A DNA stretch of 64,000 bases, from NCBI GenBank assembly GCA_032629725.1, contig JAFEVB010000010.1, forward strand, positions 1,302,001-1,366,000. The letters run 5' to 3'. Under the pieces are notes generated by a model. It did not search any database. It saw only the letters and a program-made list of their open reading frames with translations, and was not told where the DNA came from. A program made the translations under genes and the position numbers. Every line of letters starts with the position of its first letter. The stretch's first letter is position 1. The DNA comes from Gremmenia infestans. Lineage: Eukaryota > Ascomycota > Leotiomycetes > Helotiales > Hamatocanthoscyphaceae. Of this stretch, positions 11,523-22,292 are shown piece after piece.

Positions 11523-12551
11523 TCAAGAATGCCGATTGCTCGCTCGGATTTGCTTTAATTTTCTCTTGAGATGCGCCGGGTCCATATTTCGGCGCGCTGG
11601 GTCGCAAGGGTCACGGTAATAGTCGGTGTTATAGACACTCGTGAGGTGATTGATTTTTGTCCAGTTGCGAAAGCGCTTCAGTGCAACCCTGCTCTCCCCG
11701 TAGATGGAAGAAAAGGTCAACCTTAAACAAGGATTAGCGGTCAGTAATTCTATTTGAAGGGTATCCTTTGAGAGAAGAAGCGTACACGACTGCTCTCCTG
11801 CCGCTCTCAACTATCCATTCTTCCTTGGCAATGAGATCAACTGCAATCAGACGCCGCAAAATATTTTCGATTACGTCTGCACTCATCATGTTAGGTGGCT
11901 ATCCAACATGTCAGCATACGCTTGCCTGGAAAGGTTCAGGGAGTAAAGAGCCGATCCCAAGAAGTCATCTTGCGTAGGCAGACTTACGCCAGAGATCTTA
12001 AGGACGCGAGATTGGTTCTGCTCAATCAACGGCAACGCAGGTACCGATTTCTGGTTCCAGCAGACCCGAATACGCGCACCCTGAACCATTATTCCATCTC
12101 CAGCTTTGCTCTTGGCGAAATAATCCTCCGCCCCCTTTCGATCCACGAATGTAATATTGGCCGTGGCGCTATTAGGCAGAGGTCGACGCCGGTTGGGAAT
12201 AAAGAGACGAGACCAGAAGATTTTACCCTCGACGATCGTTTTGTAGATATCTTTTAGATTTGTCCAGAGTGGGAGGCCGCGAATATGCAGCGAACAGTTC
12301 TTCGATAGCGGGATTGTGTCGTCTTCGAGGTTATGGATCTCTCGGTACTTCCATGCGTTGGGATCTGCTAGGGGGTTCCATGTCATCTGAATGCTGTTAT
12401 TCGATGCTCCGGGTGCGAAGGTGTTTTCTCTCGCTGATGAAGAAGGCAAGAATACTGGAGCGTCTGGATTCAGACGCGGTAGACTTGTGGCATAAGCTAA
12501 GCCTTCGAGCAAGTTTTTTTTTGGCGCAGGTACTGTGCTAGTCTTCTCCAT
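11523..12551 (-). CDS. Array gene D: RRM-like/DPC-tail protein, at least 291 aa
   Basis: Three exons join in frame: 12551-11988, 11898-11786 and 11721-11523 (876 nt from ATG 12551). The RRM-like domain begins NCSLHIRGLPLW and exits at SRVLKISG, directly before the first intron. The spliced second module has LTFSSIYGESRVAL (GES in place of GQS) and YYRDPC, followed by 26 more basic residues. Splicing restores alignment with gene B (SADVIENILRR beside SAKFYEGYLKK), which supports the joins. The true N-terminus probably lies further upstream: spliceable exon-like frames occur up to about 13100, including an Arg/Leu-rich helix segment, but I could not join them in phase. An A9 run at 12513-12521 sits at the critical place, so a sequencing or real frameshift is possible. 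Confidence 0.6.
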
Positions 12552-12554
12552 TTC

Positions 12555-13105
12555 AGTGGTCTATTGGCCTCTTCACCACAAAACGCCCATCCATTACGAC
12601 TGTCATCAGGTAGTATTCTTGGGAAGGTTTCCCGCATACCTTTCCATTCTAAGACTCGAGATGAGTGACAAGTCCTGCGCTGGGTCTTCAGCAAAGAGAG
12701 GTGCCTCGTACCTCCGATTTCAATGAGCGCATCGATGATGGCAACCATCCATTTTCTCTCCTCTCTATTGCGGGCTAGATTTGTGTCATGGTCTATTGGC
12801 AATTGTTATTAGGGACCTATGATCTTTGGGGCATTATCGCTGCTTACCATCCTCACCGGCGCTCTTGTATAGCACCCCGAGAGCAATTCGAACGTATAGG
12901 AGTCCTCGTTCTCGCACCCCACTGTCCACCATGATGGACAACTTTCCGGAATAGCTTGGGAGGCTTTAATTTTGTATAAGGGCAGAAGCTTGTGTGTGTT
13001 GTTCGCCTTTGAAGTTGCAACTTTCGGAGATTTTGACTGCCGAGAATTGAATGCGGAGATCAATCTCAACCGCACTCTTTCGGCCGACTCCCGGCCTTCC
13101 AATTA
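12555..13105 (-). other. Probable 5' exons of array gene D, unresolved
   Basis: Minus-strand frames here look coding and carry splice signals. About 12925-12845 gives an Arg/Leu-rich segment ending at GTAAGC (12842); about 12790-12722 continues it as an acidic/basic helix (REERKWMVAIIDALIE) ending at GTACGA. The two join in phase. The next join to ATG 12551 fails by one frame in every combination I tried. The helical segment is reminiscent of the N-terminal helical part of array genes G and I, so an N-terminal domain of D is likely. Confidence 0.4.
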
Positions 13106-14885
13106 TGAACCCGCCCACAGAAGGATGCATTGATATCACAGCTATGGTGGAATTAGCCACGGAAGGTGATATTCAAGCCAGCAAGAACAGATGAAATGGT
13201 CAACCCATGTACGGGCTCCATAGTTGTTTCCTATTGTGATAGCCTGCTGGGTCAGACTTGCCAGTCTCACGTAAAAGGTCGATATATCCTCAAGTCAAAG
13301 CACGGATACACAAATATACTGCTGCGGCAGCATAGAGGTCACATGTCATCAACATTTATGCATACAAGTGGTCTTAGCAGATATGGATGCGAAGAATTTC
13401 CATATCCGATTGGCATAAGCACCGCCGGGATCCGAACGGCAATTTGCTACGAAGGTTGGGGAATTTATCGAAGTTCAGTACTTTGAATAAACCAGAAGGC
13501 TCTATACCAAGGCATTCTTTGCTGGCAGTGTGCTGGTAGATGCTGAATCCATCTGCAACGCAAACCAAGACCTCCGGACAGCAAACGGGAAGAGAGAATG
13601 ACGAGCTATGTCATTTGGAAACTTAATCGGTTCAACGCTCGTTTTCTTCTTCCTTAAAAGTGAAACAAGCTTATATGTCAAAATGTATCTCGAGTGGATT
13701 ATCACAAGCATCGTGTGCCACCAGGTCCATCGAAGGAGCCCAGACCAGAGCCACTGTCGATCTGTTTTGCAGCCAACACCCTTCGGCCAGCATAAAGAAT
13801 AGCCATTGCTTACAAGACTTGTCATCACAGGCGAAGCTGAACAAATGTGCATTTCGTGCTCTTTAAAGCGTCGTGGTGAAACCCTGGATGGCCAGCCCAT
13901 GGTTCACGACTACGATTCCGGGCCTGTTTGCTGAGAACATTTACAAAAGCATTGCAAGCAAACACGTACCGACAGAAAGTTCACATCAAGATATTGAGTT
14001 CCAAAATGATGTCTCAAAAGCATGAACACGAAATGTAAAATCCATACACGACTACCCAACTGGTATAAACACTGGGAGGGCACAAATCCAGAACCTGAGT
14101 CTCAGATTATGCAACCGAGACGCACAAACGGCCAAGATTATCCCAGACCATGGCCGTAGACTAGAGAGTTGATTCCCAGATACCTAGGTAGAGACCAGAA
14201 TTTGTTTGAAAGGGGGGGGTTCACGTGATGAACACCCTTCTAAGCCGGTAGAATCTGAGGCAGGTTTGAGACACATGATTTGAATTGTACCTGCGGTATG
14301 ATGTCTGCTCCCTGGCGCCAACCCAAAGTTCCTGCTACATGTATTTCAGGTGACGGCTCAAGTCATACCACGTGACTCAGACTTAGCTTTCTTCAAACCT
14401 TATCTGAACGTTTGACACCTCACCGAATGCAATGCAAGTTTCAAAATGATGGTTCTGACACACAATGCTATCAGCATTTCGTTATTACCTTTATGACCAT
14501 TCTGCCCAACAGAAACCCAAAGACTACCGGCGGCCTTTGTACGAATTTAAGTGAGTCAAGTGGAAATTTCGTACCAGACATAGTGAGGAGATCGTCACTT
14601 CACCTCCCTCACAACATTAGGACAGCAAATGAAGGTTCAATTCAACCTTTGTGGTGCTAAATTCTCCTGGGCTCATCCACTAAACAGACGAAAAACAATA
14701 CTTCCGAACTAAAAACAACAACAAAAAGCAATACCTGTTTGAGTAAGAGATCACGAACAGACCACTGATTTTCCAACCATCGATCGAACTAATCTCACTC
14801 CTAGGAGAAATGAAGCCAGCAATTCCCGCGGAAACGCAGTAGCACCACCTTTCATCTATATTCCTATACTTGGCTACACGACATC
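13106..14885. other. Spacer without a recognisable gene
   Basis: About 1.8 kb with open frames up to roughly 130 codons on both strands, none with recognisable motifs, biased composition or splice-consistent extension. There is an 8-bp G run at 14212-14219. It separates array gene D from orphan gene E; regulatory sequence for D is presumably here. Confidence 0.45.
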
Positions 14886-16007
14886 CTACTCATAATTTTG
14901 TCTTTCAAGAACACGGATCACGAGCCCACTTGACTGAAGCGACCTGTATCTCTCCCTCAAGTGCCATCTTTGCCCATTTGGCCTGTAGGACTGAGCCAAA
15001 TCGTGTGCATATCTCGGGTGGGCAATCGTCATATCACCAAGGTAGTTTCTGGAATGACCATATCCGGCATACGAAATAGTTGAACGAAACAAATCCAGAC
15101 CGGGCGCAAGACCTTCCCTCTGCTGCAACTTATATGATGGCTGGAAATGTCGAATTGGGTCGGGTCCTTGCCGCTGTAACCCCTCGATTTGTAAATCATT
15201 CACACGAGCTTCAATTGCCTCCAGATTGGCCATGGTTTGCCTCTCTTCTGCATCCTGTCCATCGAGAGAGGGTTCTTCAGCAACCGTGACCTCGTCGGAA
15301 ACTTGTGGTTGCTTATACCACTCGTCGAGTTGCGGTATTGCATCCTTTTCTTTTGCCTCCGTTGGACGTGTGTCGGCCATTGTGAAGGCAGTTGTGATTG
15401 GTGTAGGATGCTGTTGGTACCCTAAGATCTTCTCGTTTGCCCCTAGTCTAATCCTATCCTCCACGATAGGAGTCAAGCCGCCTGCCTTCTGGAGTCTTCC
15501 TCCTCTTGCTGGTACCATGTAGGCAGAAGATATGGGTATCCATGCTTGAGGGGCTTGATTGCGTTTAGGGTCATTGCGGAACTCGAGGACTCTTAGAGGT
15601 GTTGATCTATGCAAGAGCATAGCGTGATCTTGGATGGAAGTCTGGCTGATTTGCAAGTGGCCATCTGATAGTGTTAGCATGATCATCATGCCTTGGGCTC
15701 GGAATTCTTCACCTCCAAAACGAGAAACGGTATTTTTTGGGACACACCCGGGTTGTAGTACATGGTCGTTGCAATATCGCAGAAGAAACTTCGAAATAGC
15801 AGGCGAGCGTTGCGTACTTGGATCGACAATGGCTTGATGATTCGACGAGTAACAACCTGGGTCTATGCGGTATGCCACGGTATTCATAGGAGTGTGGTGG
15901 TGAACATCGTTCAAGGTTGCATCGACTGTCGGCTCATCGACGATGTGCGAGAACGTTTGTTTTCTGTCTGCTTCTTCAAACCACTGTGTCGGCGCAGGGT
16001 AAGACAT
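14886..16007 (-). CDS. Orphan gene E, 373 aa, inside the array
   Basis: A single uninterrupted frame runs from ATG 16007 (MSYPAPTQWFEEADR) to a stop at 14886; a GTG three codons upstream is not a likely start. I do not recognise the protein. It has no RRM-like strand pattern and no GQSR motif. The only echo of the array tail is an internal GPDPIRHF stretch without cysteine. The middle part (FRAQGMMIMLTLSDGHLQI) could form strands; residues 200-290 are polar with an acidic region (KEKDAIPQLDEW...EEPSLDGQDAEERQ) and probably disordered or helical. It shares strand and spacing with the array genes, so it may be an extremely diverged member or an inserted unrelated gene. Confidence 0.5.
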   Translation of the reverse strand: MSYPAPTQWFEEADRKQTFSHIVDEPTVDATLNDVHHHTPMNTVAYRIDPGCYSSNHQAIVDPSTQRSPAISKFLLRYCNDHVLQPGCVPKNTVSRFGGEEFRAQGMMIMLTLSDGHLQISQTSIQDHAMLLHRSTPLRVLEFRNDPKRNQAPQAWIPISSAYMVPARGGRLQKAGGLTPIVEDRIRLGANEKILGYQQHPTPITTAFTMADTRPTEAKEKDAIPQLDEWYKQPQVSDEVTVAEEPSLDGQDAEERQTMANLEAIEARVNDLQIEGLQRQGPDPIRHFQPSYKLQQREGLAPGLDLFRSTISYAGYGHSRNYLGDMTIAHPRYAHDLAQSYRPNGQRWHLRERYRSLQSSGLVIRVLERQNYE

Positions 16008-16614
16008 GTTGCTCACACTTTAATTCAAGCCGTGCGAAGGATAATCTGTATTTAAGTCTGGGGGATTCGTGAACCATCTGCAGTTCCTCCGGATCTTTTG
16101 GCTCTGAAGTACTAAGCGCGACGCTTGAGGGGGTTCAATTGTTATTTTTGATGGCAACCTGATCGATTGGCACATTTGCCGAACTCCCACTTAATCTCAC
16201 CGCAAGGCTTTTTCGTCTAGTTCACCGCACTCTCGCGCGTCTTTATTCAACATCCCATGAAACTTTGCGACAACAAGTATATCAGAAACAAACTTTCTAT
16301 GTACAACAGATCCCGAACCGTTTTTTATTTCTTCGGTTTCTGAGGCTCATGGACTCCTATTATTTTCAGGTTGCATTATGGATGGACGGTTGTAACGCCA
16401 TGAACTAAAAATCATGAAGTGAGAAGAGCTCGTCGGATCTTCTCTGTGGGTCTGTATATGTCACAACTCGGAATATGATACTGCATGGGTTCGTTCACAT
16501 GTATAATTATCATATACAAAATCAGACGCCATAGCGACCTCCACCACCAATATACTCTCTCAATTTGTGTCCTCGAAAAAGATTCTTCTACACCAACCAT
16601 CCAAAACCGGAATC
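16008..16614. other. Intergenic spacer between E and F
   Basis: About 600 bp upstream of gene E and downstream of array gene F. It contains no open frame longer than about 62 codons, and nothing I recognise. It presumably carries the promoter of E (minus strand) and the 3' end of the F transcript. Confidence 0.5.
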
Positions 16615-18930
16615 TCAGTAGCGGTGTTCACCCACTGCTCGTCCAGGTATGCCAGGGTGTGCGTTGTACCCCGAGTTTGGATCGCAGGGGTCGGCGCCTG
16701 CTCAAATAGTTAGTATGCACTTTCAGTAAAAAGTTTCTAGGAGCAGAGAGCCGACTCGTTGAGACCTGCCCGTCACTCGTATGCTATGGGAGGAACTCAA
16801 CGTACCGTAAGTAACGGTGACTATATTGTTCAATTTGGCATTTTCTCGGATGTTCTTGTATACGGCTTCTGCTTGTCTGCAAATTATCCGCGTTAGCAGT
16901 ATTTCGACAAGAGTCAAGATGAAATTCAGAAAAACCTGATATCTCAGAATCTTCGAGCATCCTTGCGAAGCCGTTCCAAGAAGTAAATAAAATTCCGGGG
17001 AAGCAAACACTTACCCATCAATCCTTGCGAATCGGAACTCCAAACACTTAACGTTGTGTGCGTCATACCAATCACGGCAACATTCCAATAAATACACGAC
17101 CCCGTAAGAGAAGTAGCCAGACGGTCCGTCCCAAAATTCGCGGTTCATCATCCCATTTTCAGGATCTCCTCGGATGTGGAGGACTCTAGACTTAGAGTCG
17201 TTATACGCAAAATACCCATCACGATTATATGAGCCTCGAATTCGAACGCCCGCATAAACAATGCCAGGTTCTCTGTTCACTTGGGACAAGAATTGCGCCG
17301 CCATAAACGGTTGTTTGAACATCAATTTCACCGCTTGGGTCCAATTTGATTCCCTTGGGGGATATATGTGGCACCCGAAGAGCGCCCCAACTCTAACCCG
17401 GTCGAGAAACTGTGCCAGTTTCACATCTGGGTGTAGATTTTGGATCCATACAGCGCAGTTTAAATGATCGGCCACTATTCAACAAATTAATGCAAGCGTC
17501 TCTTGAGGTCCCTTAGGAGAACTTACAATTTGTCTGTTGCATCTTGAAAGACTTCGAACTCGGGTCACCTAGATATTTTGAGCCTGGGTTCCGTGCTGTT
17601 ACAGTCATTCCTAAGCTCTCCATCTTCATCTTGGAGCGTTCAAATGGTTTCCATGCTGAGGTGGGAGCACCGATAAAGCTTGATGGGCCCGAGTTTTGAT
17701 AGTCCGTGGCTTGACTCCAAGGATAACTCGTGGCAGGAACATCCTGCCTGTTTGGTGGGTCCGGGTTTTGAAAAGTAACCTCACCGGTCAACATACCTCC
17801 AGCGGTTTGTCCCCAGCCATAGTATGTAGCTGAAACGTTGCGGTCATACCCGTCATTCATACCTCTATTTTCCATTGAGGTGGGTCCCATATACTGGGAA
17901 ATATGTGAAACGGAGGCGTTACGGTTTGTCAAGGAGGAACTCGATTGCTTGTTCTTCACCACTCGACCCCTTGCTGGTCCTCCAGGGAAGCCGCGAGCAA
18001 CAATATTACGATTGCCCGCCCGTCCACGATAAACAGTCGGTGCAACATGGTAGGTCACGGCTCGTCTGGCATCGTGATTATCAACAATGCCCCTCGGATT
18101 GAACTGTCTCCGTCCTTGGTTGTATGGTCCTTGGGTGTACGTTCCCCGGGCGTAAGTTCCCTTATTGTACGTCATCTGTCCGAAGGCTCCATGGCCGTAC
18201 GGTTGCCCACCTTGCGAGTATCCAAGAGCTTTGTCGTCATCGAACTCTTGCCGGGCCTCCTGGGGGTATACGGGGTATGTCACTGCGTCGGACATATGGT
18301 CGTATTCGAAGTTGTTAGGGTTTTCTTCGGGGTAGTTCTCGAGCTGATGGGAGTATGGACGATTAGGGTATTCCGGAGGCCAGGCACTGTGTTTTGGACC
18401 CCAAGAGCTTAAACCAGCTTGGCTTGAAATCCACTCGCCCGTAGAGGACCATGCGCCCTTATCAGGTCTGTTTCGGGGGGCTGATATTCTGCCCGCTGTT
18501 GTAATACAATTAGCAGATGTCTTGGATTGAGGATCGTGTACCTACAAACACCTCTGCGCAAGTCTGGAATTTCATCCCTATTCCACTCGGCTAGATTTTC
18601 ATCATCCTGCTCTGGAAAGACTTCTTCAGGAGCAGCTTCAACCGTCTGGCGGAGGAGGTCGTCAACATTGTCAGTGAACGAGCCACCCAAATAATTGCTA
18701 GCATCGGGGAGACCGTGGTTTTGCGGTAGAGGGCGCTGGTCCTGTTGCGAAACAAAGTTCTCAGACTCTTGCTGATGCTCTGATTGATACGCTGGCTGGT
18801 GCGCACCTTGTGGTTGGTACCTAGGTGGCGCCGAGTATGAGTTATGGGGCTGGGATGGAGGTTGTAGAGGACCGTTATTTCCACCTCGAGAAGCCCTAAA
18901 GCCCTGCGAGTTGTGTGGATTATTGTTCAT
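16615..18930 (-). CDS. Array gene F: RRM-like/DPC-tail protein with low-complexity N-terminus, 653 aa
   Basis: Five exons join in frame: 18930-18552, 18495-17527, 17474-17015, 16876-16806 and 16697-16615 (1962 nt). The N-terminal half is a low-complexity region: Asn/Gln/Pro/Ser-rich first, then Tyr/Gly repeats (YNKGTYARGTYTQGPYNQG) and Arg/Gly patches (VYRGRAGNRNIVARGFPGG). This composition is typical of condensate-forming RNA-binding proteins. The RRM-like domain starts LNCAVWIQNLHPDV near residue 450 and exits SRVLHIRGDP. Module 2 ends LEFRFARIDG, then QAEAVY across an intron, then VTVTYG, then ADPCDPN across a last intron. The DPC motif therefore lies in a separate 83-nt exon with a 23-residue tail. 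It is the longest array member and its model is complete. Confidence 0.75.
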
Positions 18931-19855
18931 GGCTTGCGAGAATTCGAAATTCTGGTGTCTTGCCTTTGTGGGTCTTGTTTGCGGCTTAGGGTCGCTGATC
19001 GAGGTCTGAAGCAGCGTAGACGAAGTGGGGGAAGTTTGGAGTCGTTGCGGACTGCACTTAAATATGGTGTTGATGGACCGAAGAACAGCGGTGCTCCTTC
19101 TTCAATCAACTGATTACTGGAGCCTTGATTAAGAATTTCCGGCAAGGCGACTCGCATGTGGTCGACAAGAGCAGTCAAACAACAACCAACTGCAAATTAC
19201 CGGTATTCTTCTCCTGGATGGGAGGTGTATACGTATCACAGCAGAGTAATCACGCTGCACGACAAGAGGTCGTATTGCTTGGATTAGCGTCGGTGAAGAA
19301 TATTCGCAAGAAACAAAGAGGACTTGGTGGGATATAAGGGCAGGTGCTCAAATTAAGCGGACCGCTCAGGACAAATTCACATCAGGATGGATACCCAGGA
19401 CGGCGAAAACAACGATAGCCACCTATTCACCAGAATGACGTTCCAAATCCAGGGGCCAAAGAGTACCTTGTTCTTCTCGAACGTGAAGAGTATATCGAAC
19501 GACGCTCTGGCATGATTTTTGAATTATTCATCACTTATGTGTATAAGAATCCGATCATTGGTATGAACACCAGCTGAAGAAAAGTGGAAGGGCTGTGATA
19601 GCAAGAATATTTCAATCACCAAGGGGTTCATTGGGTACCTGATTATAATCTACAATCAGCTTTTCAAAATGGAAGCTTCTTCAATCCTGGAAGAAGAGTC
19701 TTTTCATTCAAAAATTCAGTCCAAATATGCTGGAATCAACCCAACAACTATCATTCCCGTATAGCTTGTTTCCTTAACGCCCAGGGTAGCACTACGCCTG
19801 GAGTCTCCGTCCGTATGCGCATATTTATCCCAATGCACCTACCGTCCTTCACATC
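18931..19855. other. Spacer between array genes F and G
   Basis: About 0.9 kb upstream of F (minus strand) and downstream of G. Open frames are at most about 80 codons and none is convincing. It should contain the F promoter; I see no distinct repeat or RNA gene. Confidence 0.5.
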
Positions 19856-21428
19856 TCAAACCCGGGCATTCGGAGGCGTGTTGATAGAACATGGATCTGT
19901 TCCATACGAAACTTCAACTTCCAGATGTGATAGGCTCGCACAAATTGCTTTCATACACATCGTAGCTTCTATCCAACGAATCAGCACGGTCTCATTCTGT
20001 AATGTTCTAGGACCGAGAGAGTAAACCTGACATACGTGCTTCAATCCTCATAAACCGAAATTCCATTCTTCCTCTACCGTTATTCGGGCAGGGAAGATCG
20101 ATAGCTCGATCCCACTCAAATACACAGAACTGACAGAATAATTCCCTCCAATATTCACGTGTCATTATTTCAGTGGGCTATAAGGTGTCAGAGTTAGCGC
20201 TGCTTTGGTATAAGAGTTTAATCATGGAGAACTGCTTACGCCTTCGACCACAAGGACCCTGGCCCGGTGCATATGCTCAGAACGTCGTTTGTTGCCGCGG
20301 ATATTGTACCGCACAAACAGCTTCTGACCTTTTATCCAGATGCCAGCCCGGCTCTTCGCGCGATCCCTAAACTGGGCAGCACTCTCTGGTGCCTTGAAAA
20401 TTAGAGTTGCGGCAGATCTTAGATGAGTTGCATCAGGCGCGTTGATTTGTAATGCAACGACTGCCCCGTCATCAATCTGGTCGAAGATATCGGCTGCGGT
20501 AGCTGATGAAGAGACATTTGAGAGCCAGAGTGAACAGTTGAGAGCATGTGGCAGGTTTTCGATATGCAGCTGCTTATAGAACGCAGTTTCTTTGTCTCCC
20601 AAATATTTCGACTGGTCCAGCTCCGACTTTGAAACTGAAGCCTCTCCAAGTAGACACATTCGCATTCGAGAAGCTGGGAAGCGAGGTATCTGATCAAAAG
20701 CATGCGGGAACATGTCTGAACTGCCACTATTTCTAGCTTCGCTCGCTGTTGAGTTGGAGTGGGAGGAGCGACGCTGTATATCGTTGCCAACTGGTCGGTA
20801 TGTCTGAGGCGAAAACCTTCCAAAGTTGGTCCTATCAAAGGGCTCCAGTGCTGCTGGTGGTCCATGGGGCTGGCGAGTTGGGAGTATTTTGGTCTGAAGT
20901 ATTCCGACACTGGTCATAGGACTGTGCTTGATCGGTGGAGCAGCCAGAAAGCCATCTTTCCCAAAAGGGGTGCGGAAGTCCTGAACGCTGCTTTCACTTG
21001 TGTAAGCCCTGGGTTCGGCATAAGAGAGCTCTTGGGTAAGTTGTTTTTGTGTCGAACCTGGTTGTTCGCCATCGGGTGTGTTAGAGTTATGAGTCGATTG
21101 ACCACCCGCTTCCAGTCGATTCCCACGATCATAACTTATGATATATTGGGACTGAGTGGTCGTATGGGAGTCTAATGGCACGGGCGGGATGTCAGCCTCA
21201 CTATGAATGGCCCCCAAAAGGGCCGTAAGCGCTCTTGGAGGAATATCTGGCGCGCAAGTTAGAAGGCTTTCAACGACTGGCACAAAGATCAGTGTACTTG
21301 CCGCTCTGATTGAGGTAGGCTCTTAAGAGCTGTGGTGATCTGTCCCGATGATACCTGGCTATGGCGAGCTCTCGCAGCTCTTCTGTTACCTGGGCCGTCT
21401 CGTCGTCGTCATAATTCGCGGTACGCAT
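19856..21428 (-). CDS. Array gene G: RRM-like/DPC-tail protein, 462 aa
   Basis: Four exons join in frame: 21428-21302, 21246-20240, 20177-20036 and 19968-19856 (1389 nt). The first intron (21301-21247, 55 nt) is GC-AG, with GCAAGTAC at the 5' end and a CTAAC branch site; the other two are GT-AG. The N-terminus (MRTANYDDDETAQVTEELRE) is a short acidic helix like that suspected in D and I. Next comes a disordered stretch, then an RRM-like domain (LNCSLWLSNVSSSATAADIF, IWIKGQKLFVRYN, ARVLVVEG). Module 2 has MTREYWRELFCQF, MEFRFMRIEA, QATMCM across an intron, and VSYGTDPC. The last two intron positions match gene H exactly, and MTREYWRELF matches MTREFWEAYF in H. Confidence 0.74.
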
Positions 21429-22292
21429 GCTTGCAGAAGGATAGCCAAAACGCGTATTGTGTTGCTATTTGATATTTTGCCGCCAGGAACTAGCAGTGTG
21501 GCTCTGGTTTTAAGGTAGAGGAAGATTATCCAACAGTGTAAGCATGTGGTAAGTCTTATAGAGGCACAATTGAGTTGTCTTGGCAAAAGAAAATGCTAAT
21601 TTCTTTACTTGCACTGACATTTTGACAAAGAGACAGGTCGAGCCGAATCGGATCTCTATCCCTCTAAACTCGCACAACCTCATCCGCCGACCGGCCATGC
21701 GCACTGATTGAATTTGAATAGTATCTACAAGTCGATGCTTAATTCATTTTTATACGATGCAAAGAACGCGCTGCGCGTTAGCTGGATGGAACCCAGCTGG
21801 CACATCTTATCAAAGTGTCATAGTGAGCGGGATTGAAACATTATATTCACAGTCCTGGTCATATCTCAGACTAATTTTATCTGTTGTTAGACTGGTCTTT
21901 TAACAAATATAGCAAACTCAAAATGAGTGCCAATCCAGCATTCTGTGACTCTGTTCCATCCTTGTAGGATCTTCTAGTCTACAGTGGTGCTTTGGACCAC
22001 GTTTGGCAATCAAAAATGCATCAAGAGTAACCTTCACGTATAACAGCAACAGAACGGGAATCTTCCTCAACGGGAAAAACGCTACAAGCGATTGATTTCG
22101 GCTAACTAACTTAAAACATCTAGTTTTGAAGCAAGTGTCGAAACTGCAGATTGGATTCAAAACTGTCTGGCTACTAGAATCCTCCTGTCCCAAGTTATGC
22201 AGGCTTGAGTCTAGCTGTGCAATCACGACCTCAAATCATCAATGCTTCAATCATAAATCCTCCCTATCCCCTAATTCGAAACATGTCTAGCA
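21429..22292. other. Spacer between array genes G and H
   Basis: About 0.86 kb, AT-rich from about 21720. There is no credible open frame, tRNA or repeat. It includes the upstream region of G, where some 5' untranslated sequence is expected. Confidence 0.5.
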
